Below are positions 9,444 through 17,900 of a DNA stretch of 17,900 bases, piece by piece (positions within the stretch are counted from its first letter, which is position 1; each line of letters opens with the position of its first letter). Below the pieces are notes generated by a model. It did not search any database and had not been told where the DNA came from. It saw only the letters and a program-made list of their open reading frames with translations. The DNA lies in contig MLAK01001350.1 in the NCBI GenBank assembly GCA_001839685.1, positions 1-17,900 on the forward strand, given 5' to 3'. The translations under genes and the position numbers were made by a program. Source of the DNA: Tritrichomonas foetus. Its lineage: Eukaryota > Parabasalia > Tritrichomonadida > Tritrichomonadidae.

Positions 9444-12400
9444 NTTCCTGGATTTATGAAGTAATTATCCTCGAATTTCCAATCCTCCAAAATGACTTCT
9501 TGNCGTAATACNTCGTTGAATAACAAAACAAATTTCCAACCACCTTCATTCTTACTAATTGTGCAATCCTTTAATGTTGGGATGGAACCACATGTAATCA
9601 TGATACTACTTGCGTATGGACATGAATTATTATCAAAAATGCATCCCTCGAGGGTAATTTCTTCAACATATCCAACCTTTGATACACCATCATATTGAAG
9701 AGCACCACCTGTAAAACCAGTGANGGTTGTACCGCATCCTTTAAATGTTACACCATTCAAATTTAATGTGCATGCATATGGAACCAAGAGACCTCTTGAA
9801 AAATAAGTTTTTTGTGTGAATTCTATGACGCTGGATGAAAGCGTGAAGTCTTTAGTTAATGAATGAATAACGGCATGTGAATTAGCAGTATAAGCGCAAT
9901 CTGTGAAATGACATGAATCAATATCAGCTGACTGAACTGATTCAAGAAGGTTGATAGCATGTCCTTTTCCTGAATTATGTCCAGCTTTCTTGAATATTGA
10001 GTGTAAAATCGAAACAGTTTCGGAATCTGTTTGAATTGCACGAGCATGATAAGTATCTGCTTTAATTGCACGAGCATTAGATACAGGTTCGTATGAAACA
10101 GTAATGTTATCAATTTCAAGTGATTTGGAACTAATTANGANNGTTGTAGANTCCANTGTTTGACAATCTCTATCAAAGGTACAATTTTCTTTAATAAATA
10201 CATTTGTTGTTTTGGCTGTTGGAATATAAATAGCATTTCCTAAACCTGAATATGCAAAATTCCTGGAGAATGTGCATCCAACAATTGTGATTGAATCCAT
10301 GACTTCATGATCCTCGACGAGGGTGCCTTCACCATAGTTGGGATTTATAAAAATTGCACCACCACATACTTCAGTTGTGTTTGAATTTGATGCTTGATTT
10401 TCGGTGAATGTACAATTTTCAATAATTACGTTGTGTTGAATATCTAATGAAATTGCGCCACCACCACGTGAAGCCCAGTTTTTATTAAAGGAACAATTTG
10501 AAAATCTCATGGAAACTTTTGAGATTGTTGCAGACCATCCATATTGTATAGCACCACCATATCCTTGNCTGNACTNACCATTTCCACCGAGGGCTTTATT
10601 ATTACTAAAAATACATGATTCAAAAATTAAGTCAAAGAAAGTACCCTTGTTTGAAACCCATAAACCTGAACCACCTCCATACTCCGATGAGGTATTACAA
10701 TTGTTGAAAATGCAATGATCAAATGTAAATGTTTCCAATATTCCATTTACACCTTCAATAAACCCAAGATACTCCAATGGACCTGAGCCAACACAATTTT
10801 GAATCGTATTTCCATAAAATCGGATGTTTTCTGTCTTAAGATAAATACGGAAACATCTCGAATTGTCACCCTTGCATCCATCAAAGGTATTATTTTCAAT
10901 AACAAGATTTTCTTCAGTATAAGTTCCAACGGTTGGGTTGTAATATATTGCACCATGATCTTTATCTGTCGNTACCCAGGATGTGGATTCTGACCATCCA
11001 ATTTGAAATGCACCACCATGACCATTATGACCATTTCTAGAACTCCCATATTGATTATATTTCGCGTGATTATTTTCAAAAATACAATTTTCAAACCGAA
11101 TTGTGAATAATTTATAAACTGGCACCGCTTTGTTGTCAATCCAAATACCAGATCCACCACCATACATATCATTNCCTTTATTATTGCCAAAATAATTATG
11201 GTTCAAAGTGAAAGTGTCTCCATCTAGATTAGCGAAAAAGTCAATTGCAATGATNTAAAANTGATCCCAATCAGGATTATGGTTGGTAAAGTTATTGTCT
11301 TTGAATTGGAATGTATGATAAGATTCTGCAAAGAATGCTGCTGGATTTGTACCATAACAGTTGTCGAATATGTTATGTTCAATGATAAGATCTGGTTCTA
11401 NGTCACCTTTTTGTAATACTCTGTAAATAAAAGCTTTTGCGGAATTTTGGAAATGATTGGAATGGATGTGATGATTTCCTGTGGTGATAATTTCAAGGCA
11501 AGGGCTTCTCTTTCCGAGACCAGCCATATTATATAAGAANTNATTNTCATGCAAATNGAGATTGGTACCATTACATAAGATTGCAGCAATAGTTGATACA
11601 TCNTTTTTATNTATTGTAGCACCAAAGCCACAATTTCGGAAGACATTGTTATAGATTTCAACATTTCCGGCTCCTCTTTTAATATATATGGCATTCCCAT
11701 TTCCATCACTAGGTGCAGTCATGTCATGAAGAGTNGAATTATGCAANTCAATAGAACCTNCACTTAAAATTGTAAATGCACGAGCTCTTGGAGAGTCTGT
11801 TGATAAAGTAATTGTGGAATCAGTGAATTCAAAATTAGTTCCTGATACTGCTATTTGTGATCCTCCAATTCTGGCATTATCTCTAAATGTACATTTTCCA
11901 GTAATTAAAACCTGTGCATTCCCTTGGGAATAAATTGCGTGGCCATCCTCATGAGCACTGTTACTTGAAAATGAGCATCCACTGATTGTAACCTGACCAT
12001 CACCGTTAATATGAATAGAGCCACCAAGAGCTCGATTTGATGTAGAGTTTCCAAAATCTTGTCTGGCAGCCTGATTATTCATGAAAACACAATTTGTAAT
12101 TTCGCAAATGGAATTTTTTTCTTTATTTAATTTGATGGAAATAGCTCCTCCTTCTTTATCAGCGCGGTTATTTTCAAAACGGCAGTCTTGAATGATTGTT
12201 TTAACATTGCCAAGAGAGCCACCAAGAGTTATGGCGCCACCTCGGCCAATTCCATCATCTGTAGTACCGACAGGACAAAATGCATGATTGTTTTTGAATG
12301 TACAATTAATATAATAATTTATTTTTGATGGACACCACATTCCAATACCACCACCATATTGACATCGAGCTTCATTGTTTTCAAAAGTACAATTTTCTAC

Positions 12401-15400
12401 TCGTGATTGAGTCTTACCTCGCATAAATCCAAGATATTGTTCATTGGAACCATCAATTAACATGTGGTTTTTCAGTGTATTATTGCGGAATATCGGATCA
12501 GAGCCAGTACAGTCTAGAAAGAAACAGACAGAATTTCCTCCAGAGATCTTATCCCATGTTGAGTTTTCAATGATAAGTTCGTCTGAAGAGATGCATCTTA
12601 ACGCGTACATTCGCTTTAAGTTTGAGAATAAGGAAGAATCAATGGTGATGGATTTGGCTTCGCGACAACACAAGCCTGAACCATTTCCAAAGAAGTCTCC
12701 TGTTTCTAAAATGGAGTTGTTTTGATATAATAATTCATCAGCTTTGTCAACATAAACAGCGAATTTTGCTTGGGCGTCATTATTAACAGATGTATTGGCA
12801 ACAGAATTTTCGAAGATATTATCCCGAAGTTCGGTATGTTTTGATGATCCAATATAGACTGCCAAACCTTCCCCAGAAATACGGCATTTGAGGAATCGGC
12901 ATTGTGAAATTAAAACACTCTTCAAGTTACCTCCAATGATATTGATAGCACCACCATTNGGAGTTTTACCTGGTGGAGGAATGGTTTGGCAAGTATCAAA
13001 GGTACAATTGAAGATGGTTACATTTTCTGCCNAANNATNCACACCAATAGCACCACTATTAATTTCTTGATAACCTTGATACAAACCACCACAATCATTA
13101 AAAATACAGCTTGTGAGGCGAAAGGTTTTGGATCTATTATTAAAAATGATACCTTGAGCGCAGTTAGTTTTAATAGAAATAAATTGGCAAAGTTCCACAT
13201 CAATTTCTTGGCAATATTCGAAATGGATCAGACTGTATGCTTTGACATTTTGGAATGTGCAATTATAAAATGGAATCGATTTTGTTTGAGAATCTGATNT
13301 TAAAGCTGCACCTGTTCTTGTTGTAGTAAGAAAGCTTTGGAAAATGCAATTAACAACTTGAAGTCCNTGTTCATTGCGAACATAAATAGCTCTTGCGCTA
13401 TCTGATGTAATTGAATCATNTGTTATTTGAAATGTACATGAATCCACAGTCAGGATATGATCTGAATCACCGGAAACCGCCAACATGCCAGTTTCATGTT
13501 TATTATTAATCTCAAATTCACAGTTTTGGAAAGTGCAATTTCTGATTTCACAATTAGAATTGGTAATAAGATGAAGACCAGAGCTTCCATCTGAACCTTC
13601 GCAACGTAATCCAATAAATTTATTAGATTCGAATATAAAGTCTTTGTTAGTTCCTGTTGAAAGTTCGATAGATATACTGTTGGATTGTTTAGCTGGTAAT
13701 TCTGTGAATATACATTCGGAAATATTAACTGATTGAGATTGGCCAAATGAATGGATAAATGATGCCTGTGGGGCTGAACAATTTCTAAATTGACATTTAT
13801 AAATAGTCATATACGTAACACTTGAGCCAAAACTAATAGCTCCTCCTCCAGGATTAGTAACATTTGACCCACCGCGAGCAATATTACCATTGAATTTGCA
13901 ATTGATAATGGAAACTGGTTTTTGGGTCATAAATCTTAATGCTCCACCATAACTTTTACCACACTCATTATAGTTGAATTCGCAATTGTCAAAGGTAAGC
14001 TCAACTCCACCAAGACATTCATCAGATCCATATGCAAAAGCACCACCATAAGATGGAGCATAGTTGGATTCAAAAACACAGTTTTTGAAGATAAGATTGC
14101 ATGCCACTTGCCATTGCTCAAGTTCTCGTGATTCAGCAATAAAGATTCCAGTTGCACCCATGTCATAATTTTTACTGTTGTCATGCGAGTTTCTGTAAAA
14201 ATACAATTGGTTCAATTCAAAATCAGAGTCATCAGTATTAAATTGGAAGAAAATAGATAAAATTCCTTGCGTCGTTTGATGGTCTTGAATGGTACAACTG
14301 GAAATAACTGGAATTGTTGAAGTTGGTTGTAGAAGCATAGCAACACCATCAACACCAGTGTTATCGGTAAATACACAGGAAGTAATTGTGATAGATTCTT
14401 CATCTGAATTGTTCTTTACAAGATCACAATAAGCTATACCTCCTCCACCTCCTCCTTCGGGCTTACCTGCATTCATTTTTGTAAAGCTGCATCCTGTTAC
14501 AGTTAGACTTGATTTGCGGGTAACGTTAATACCTCCACAAGATTCTTGGTTATTGTCAGCACTAAAGTGTGAATCCTTTACAACTGTTTCAGATGCAAGG
14601 GAGAGAATGCATGACCCTGATTNGAAAGAGGAATTATACTTGTTGTTTATGAAATGACAACTAGTAACTGTTAATTGAGCATTGATTTTGTCAAAATAAA
14701 TACAATGGGCCTCCCCACCAGTACTTTCATTGAAAGTGCATCCAACAATTGTCAAATCATTAGTGTTATCTGCGCGAGTTGTTGGGGCAGACANATAAAT
14801 GCAACCACCAGTAGATGCAGTATTACCAGTAAATATACAATTTTCGAAAGAACANCCAGTGGTAAGTTGAAGTGAAACAGCGCCTCCTTTTTGAGATGCT
14901 CTATTGTTTGTAAAAATACAGTCAACAAAAGCAATAGGCCGATTAACATGAAGAGCACCACCATTTCGTCCTGCTTGATTTCCTGTAAATTTACAGTTAT
15001 TCAGAACTAGTTTTATATCTTGTGAAAATTGGATGTCAAGAACATTGCCATCATTATTTGTAGCATAATTCGAAAATTGTTCCTTGGATACAGTATAATT
15101 TTTTGCAGTAATATCTGAAACTTGAACTTTGACCCATGATTTGTTCCCATGAATGGAAATAAAAGTATTTCCTTCAAATGTGGACCTTTCTTTGGTAAAA
15201 TTAGCTTCAATTGCAACACCTTCAACATCACCAGTTAAGCCCCTAAATGTATTTTGATCAATATGAAAACTTTCATTTTTAAACTTTTCAGGAACGGCAT
15301 TCCCACCTACTTTAATTCCTCTTGTGCAATCAAAAATAGTATTTTCTTGAATTAGGGCATAGATTGGGTATTCTATAAAAATGGCCAAACAAGGAACTGG

Positions 15401-16345
15401 TTTATACCACTGATCACCNTTGTTGAAAGANATTTCATTTTTTACAAATTCGAAGTTATTTCCATCGATATAAATGCATGCTGTTTGGTTATTTTTAGCA
15501 TCTTTGACAGGCCCACAATTAAAGAAATGGACATTTTGAATTCTGGTCAGGTTAGTTGAACCTGGTCCTACATAGATAGCACCTGCAACACCAGCTCGAT
15601 CACAGCAGTATTTGATGGGTAAGTCGAATCCCCCTCCATTGATAATAACCAAACCATTTGTTTCAATTCTCATGAAACCTCCCCATTTGGTGGCAGTATG
15701 ATTATACGCTCTTGGGTTNTCATATTGAAGGCTAGCCGATCCATGAATCCAAATGGCACGAATAGAAGCAATACATGGTAATGGACCATATGGAGAGCCT
15801 TTTTCCCATGTATTAAATATTACTGTGTTAAATTCATTTGTAGAATTACCTTNGATGTAAATCACTGAGCAATCTTGATCAGGGCCTCCTTGTATACCAC
15901 AAAAGTTGAATTCTGCATTAATAATTTTATGCTCACCCCTTCCTTTGAACAGAAATGTCCCCCCTTTGGTGGAGTTCACTGAACAAGCATACCAAGTTGA
16001 TATTAGGCAAGTTAAATCGGCATTATTAAGTGTGATTAATGCAGAATCCGTTTGTTTCGGTGCTTTTTGAATGACACGAACCATTCTGTTACCCATAAGA
16101 ANGAGTTNCTGGTCTTGGCACTCAATGTACGAAGNGTAGTTGTNTGGGACCTCATACCATTCGCTGGACTCATGAGCATAGTCAACCGGATCACAGCCAA
16201 ACTGTGCTGCTTTCGTTGACTTTTGATTCACCAAGTTTTCTTTTTCCATGTTTTTGCTGTTACGAAATTTCCCGAAGTTTNCTTCATATCGGAGTTCCTC
16301 TGTTGTGTGTAGTTTAAAACCGAAGATGAAGAAAAGGGTGAACAT
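9437..16345 (-). CDS. Pmp-like surface protein, 5' part: leader and N-terminal beta-helix
   Basis: 2302 codons ending at a TGA that arises only from the N at 9444; see the joined entry. The ATG at 16345 is the first after an in-frame TAA and has an initiator element 5 nt ahead, which fixes the start. Residues 2-10 (FTLFFIFGF) form a short hydrophobic stretch, a possible though weak signal peptide; the region up to about 60 is charged. From about residue 70 the protein is a long array of short beta-helix turns with Cys pairs. The first third (16200-15000) has few GGA motifs. From about 14990 downwards the GGA(L/V/I/F) and FxNN motifs become dense (GGALHV, GGAVSL, GGAFAY, GGALRF, GGAISI and others). 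These are hallmarks of the Pmp family. It lies outside the cell by analogy. Ambiguous bases are scattered through it, most densely near 13022-13029, 10139-10155 and 16100-16144. Confidence 0.85.
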   Translation of the reverse strand: MFTLFFIFGFKLHTTEELRYEXNFGKFRNSKNMEKENLVNQKSTKAAQFGCDPVDYAHESSEWYEVPXNYXSYIECQDQXLXLMGNRMVRVIQKAPKQTDSALITLNNADLTCLISTWYACSVNSTKGGTFLFKGRGEHKIINAEFNFCGIQGGPDQDCSVIYIXGNSTNEFNTVIFNTWEKGSPYGPLPCIASIRAIWIHGSASLQYXNPRAYNHTATKWGGFMRIETNGLVIINGGGFDLPIKYCCDRAGVAGAIYVGPGSTNLTRIQNVHFFNCGPVKDAKNNQTACIYIDGNNFEFVKNEXSFNXGDQWYKPVPCLAIFIEYPIYALIQENTIFDCTRGIKVGGNAVPEKFKNESFHIDQNTFRGLTGDVEGVAIEANFTKERSTFEGNTFISIHGNKSWVKVQVSDITAKNYTVSKEQFSNYATNNDGNVLDIQFSQDIKLVLNNCKFTGNQAGRNGGALHVNRPIAFVDCIFTNNRASQKGGAVSLQLTTXCSFENCIFTGNTASTGGCIYXSAPTTRADNTNDLTIVGCTFNESTGGEAHCIYFDKINAQLTVTSCHFINNKYNSSFXSGSCILSLASETVVKDSHFSADNNQESCGGINVTRKSSLTVTGCSFTKMNAGKPEGGGGGGIAYCDLVKNNSDEESITITSCVFTDNTGVDGVAMLLQPTSTIPVISSCTIQDHQTTQGILSIFFQFNTDDSDFELNQLYFYRNSHDNSKNYDMGATGIFIAESRELEQWQVACNLIFKNCVFESNYAPSYGGAFAYGSDECLGGVELTFDNCEFNYNECGKSYGGALRFMTQKPVSIINCKFNGNIARGGSNVTNPGGGAISFGSSVTYMTIYKCQFRNCSAPQASFIHSFGQSQSVNISECIFTELPAKQSNSISIELSTGTNKDFIFESNKFIGLRCEGSDGSSGLHLITNSNCEIRNCTFQNCEFEINNKHETGMLAVSGDSDHILTVDSCTFQITXDSITSDSARAIYVRNEXGLQVVNCIFQSFLTTTRTGAALXSDSQTKSIPFYNCTFQNVKAYSLIHFEYCQEIDVELCQFISIKTNCAQGIIFNNRSKTFRLTSCIFNDCGGLYQGYQEINSGAIGVXXXAENVTIFNCTFDTCQTIPPPGKTXNGGAINIIGGNLKSVLISQCRFLKCRISGEGLAVYIGSSKHTELRDNIFENSVANTSVNNDAQAKFAVYVDKADELLYQNNSILETGDFFGNGSGLCCREAKSITIDSSLFSNLKRMYALRCISSDELIIENSTWDKISGGNSVCFFLDCTGSDPIFRNNTLKNHMLIDGSNEQYLGFMRGKTQSRVENCTFENNEARCQYGGGIGMWCPSKINYYINCTFKNNHAFCPVGTTDDGIGRGGAITLGGSLGNVKTIIQDCRFENNRADKEGGAISIKLNKEKNSICEITNCVFMNNQAARQDFGNSTSNRALGGSIHINGDGQVTISGCSFSSNSAHEDGHAIYSQGNAQVLITGKCTFRDNARIGGSQIAVSGTNFEFTDSTITLSTDSPRARAFTILSXGSIXLHNXTLHDMTAPSDGNGNAIYIKRGAGNVEIYNNVFRNCGFGATIXKXDVSTIAAILCNGTNLXLHXNXFLYNMAGLGKRSPCLEIITTGNHHIHSNHFQNSAKAFIYRVLQKGDXEPDLIIEHNIFDNCYGTNPAAFFAESYHTFQFKDNNFTNHNPDWDXFXIIAIDFFANLDGDTFTLNHNYFGNNKXNDMYGGGSGIWIDNKAVPVYKLFTIRFENCIFENNHAKYNQYGSSRNGHNGHGGAFQIGWSESTSWVXTDKDHGAIYYNPTVGTYTEENLVIENNTFDGCKGDNSRCFRIYLKTENIRFYGNTIQNCVGSGPLEYLGFIEGVNGILETFTFDHCIFNNCNTSSEYGGGSGLWVSNKGTFFDLIFESCIFSNNKALGGNGXXXQGYGGAIQYGWSATISKVSMRFSNCSFNKNWASRGGGAISLDIQHNVIIENCTFTENQASNSNTTEVCGGAIFINPNYGEGTLVEDHEVMDSITIVGCTFSRNFAYSGLGNAIYIPTAKTTNVFIKENCTFDRDCQTXXSTXXXISSKSLEIDNITVSYEPVSNARAIKADTYHARAIQTDSETVSILHSIFKKAGHNSGKGHAINLLESVQSADIDSCHFTDCAYTANSHAVIHSLTKDFTLSSSVIEFTQKTYFSRGLLVPYACTLNLNGVTFKGCGTTXTGFTGGALQYDGVSKVGYVEEITLEGCIFDNNSCPYASSIMITCGSIPTLKDCTISKNEGGWKFVLLFNXVLXQEVILEDWKFEDNYFINPGXK

Positions 16346-16352
16346 GAAATGA
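16346..16352 (-). promoter_or_regulatory. trichomonad initiator (Inr) of the Pmp-like gene
   Basis: The minus strand reads TCATTTC directly before the ATG. TCA, pyrimidine, T, A/T matches the trichomonad initiator, with the start A at 16350 and a 5-nt leader, at the short end of the known range. The match is short, but its place right at the first possible ATG supports it. Confidence 0.55.
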
Positions 16353-16969
16353 CGTGATTAAAGTGCAATAGGTTTTGAAAAAATTCTGAAATCAAAATGA
16401 TTTCTATGAGAATTCAAATATGAATTTTGCAATAAAAATATATTCGTTCATTTTCAATAAAATCAACATCATTTCAAACTGCCTTACTTCAAAATTAATT
16501 AATTCTACTTATTAATGGAAGAAATTATCATTGGCAAAGAGTCCTCAAAATATTTTGCAAAATTGATATGGCTGGCTGCACTCTTGTTAAAAAAAATTTT
16601 TTTTTGAAGTATATTCTGAGTGGTAAAAAGCCCAGTGAGCTTATCATCAAAAGAAAATCATGTTATTGAATAAATTCAATTGAATANTNGATAAATATAT
16701 TTTATAAGATACTTTGAAATTGTTGGGAACATTCATTTAAACAATAGGTTTTGAATAATGCCATGATTCATTTTGTGAGTGGAATTCATTCNCACAGATG
16801 GCAAAGGATAGAATTTTATTGATTTTTATTTTACAAAAACATTTGAGAAAGAAAAAGAAATGTTTTTGAGATGAGGAGAATTATTAATTATAGGATATCA
16901 GATATTTTATGGAAATTTAAAAAAAAATAAATTGGAGCAATTAAATGAATTACTAAAAATGATGAGGCA

Positions 16970-17011
<42 letters not shown>

Positions 17012-17900
17012 GAGAATTTTTGTTTTTTGACACTTTTCGAAATGTTGTTTTTTTAAAAAAATGAGCTTTACAGTGATGCAATCTGAAAGGAAATTAGATA
17101 AAAGTAGTTTTTCATGCGTGTTCAACAAAAGGAAGTGAATTTGTGTTGATACATTTATAAGATATGGGAAGATGAATAATTGTAAAAAATTGAAAGTATT
17201 TAACGTATTTTTCCCCTTGAAATTTGCAAGTATTCCATTTAGTCATTTCTTCAATGAATATGGAGATATCAACAAGCCAGAAACTTCAGTCAATGATCTT
17301 CTTGACTCTCAATTATATATGATTAAATGAAATTACTGTTCGGCTTCTGTGATACTTTAGGGAAACATTGATATTCATCTTGCATAGGACAGATGAGGCA
17401 TTTCCTTTCATGTGCAAAAAGTGGTTCAATGATGAAGTTAATCTTAACTTTCTGAACTTTTTTTATTTATTGAAAAATATATCGACCTCACAAAATATTG
17501 AATATCGTGACTTCATGATATTGAATCATTGAATCATTGATAAAAACATTGTTATTCTTTGAACTTCTAAAAAAAACGCAAAAAGGGGAACACTTCTTAT
17601 TTCTGTTGGTGACTACATTCTATCTGAATAATTAATAAATTGGAAATCTGACAAGAACGACCAAATAACAAACGAATGACTTAAGAGAGTCGTATCAACA
17701 GCCAATTGCTCACAAATTTTTATTTTTGATTTTTGATGGGATTCCTTTGTTCNGTCAAATNNTTTGTAANGATGAAAAAGGAAGATATGACCATGAAGTT
17801 GATGAATTGAACATCGGAATGAACATTTATTCAAAAAGTATGCAGATACAATTTGATCTCTAAAACTGTTCCTACAATTTTTTTCAAAAGTTGATATCAT
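16353..17900. other. AT-rich region without a convincing gene
   Basis: About 1.5 kb upstream of the Pmp-like gene. It holds a long T run (listed separately), a few N bases (16686-16792 and 17753-17770), and a short period-8 repeat of ATTGAATC near 17519-17541. A 96-codon open frame at 17613-17900 (-) reaches the window edge. It has no recognisable features and contains several N, so it is not called. A short protein-like stretch at 17323-17466 (-) is described under findings. No RNA gene is seen. Confidence 0.5.
16973..17009. repeat. homopolymer run of 37 T
   Basis: An unbroken run of 37 T, by far the longest homopolymer in the window, about 630 bp upstream of the Pmp-like start codon. It creates an artificial poly-lysine frame on the minus strand. 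The length is probably not exact, since long homopolymers are prone to sequencing and replication slippage. It could exclude nucleosomes or mark the tail of a retrocopied sequence, but no target-site duplication is obvious. Confidence 0.9.

Larger units (their letters stand above)
5374..16345 (-). other. complete Pmp-like giant gene, joined across the ambiguous base at 9444
   Basis: The two ORFs are one gene. At the junction the minus strand reads CCAGGAANCAAATGATGG. With the N counted, the frame hits TGA. Without it, the sequence reads PGTNDGGGSGIWIA, exactly the motif expected here from the downstream modules (for example DGGGSGIWIA at 6628-6654). The span minus one base is 10971 nt, a multiple of three, for about 3656 aa. 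Pmp-like proteins share GGA and FxxN motifs with chlamydial polymorphic membrane proteins and are an expanded family in Trichomonas vaginalis, where members have been studied as candidate adhesins. A role in contact with host cells or bacteria is therefore plausible but not shown by this sequence. The alternatives are a real allele-specific frameshift, making a pseudogene, or a programmed shift; a consensus error is simplest. Confidence 0.8.

Noticed and set aside
9437..9444. Programmed frameshift or stop-codon readthrough in the giant gene
   Set aside because: The break coincides exactly with an ambiguous base, and removing it restores the motif. No slippery sequence or structure is needed.
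5344..16200. Many plus- and minus-strand ORFs of 60-150 codons inside the large gene
   Set aside because: They overlap the Pmp-like reading frame and are rich in residues expected from reading its codons out of frame; none has its own domain.
16907..17128. 73-codon minus-strand ORF with a long lysine run
   Set aside because: The lysines come only from the 37-T homopolymer; the flanks are AT-rich noise with no family resemblance.
17613..17900. 96-codon minus-strand ORF at the window edge
   Set aside because: It contains several N, has no recognisable domain or promoter element, and a frame of this length is expected now and then in a window this size. It could be a truncated gene, but nothing supports that.

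Overview
The window most resembles the nuclear genome of a trichomonad (Parabasalia), probably Trichomonas, Tritrichomonas or a relative. The DNA is AT-rich and the genes are intronless, with the standard code. One gene encodes a giant Pmp-like beta-helix surface protein of the kind expanded in Trichomonas vaginalis. Two genes have a good match to the trichomonad initiator element (TCA then pyrimidine then T) 5 to 19 nt before the ATG. Two genes have a stop codon that forms a UAAA element, the trichomonad poly(A)-signal arrangement. No bacterial operon signals are visible. Species cannot be fixed from the sequence alone.

Layout: 1-382 is 3' flank without a gene, including a small GC-richer patch with inverted repeats. 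383-2281 (-) is a fusion of N-terminal leucine-rich repeats with a C-terminal ADP-ribosylglycohydrolase-like domain that has lost two expected metal-binding aspartates. 2535-3443 (-) is a two-RRM RNA-binding protein whose second RRM looks Mei2-like. 3444-5373 is mostly gene-free, with one doubtful + strand ORF at 3612-4043. 5374-16345 (-) is one Pmp-like surface protein gene of about 11 kb, now split into two ORFs by a single ambiguous base at 9444. Dropping that N makes the frame continuous (about 3656 aa). 16346-17900 is AT-rich, holds a run of 37 T, and contains no convincing gene.

The Pmp-like protein has the full plan of a type I surface protein: a short N-terminal hydrophobic leader, a very long extracellular beta-helix rich in GGA and FxxN motifs, a Thr/Pro/Ser stalk, one membrane span, and a 73-residue acidic tail with two copies of an NPxF-like motif. 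Its last third consists of tandem modules of about 900-965 bp. All three supported genes lie on the minus strand. Each probably has its own promoter, and nothing shows that they work together.

Most worth attention: the repaired reading frame of the giant gene, the LRR-ADP-ribosylglycohydrolase fusion with altered metal-site residues, the modular repeats and tail motifs of the surface protein, and the Mei2-like protein without a third RRM.
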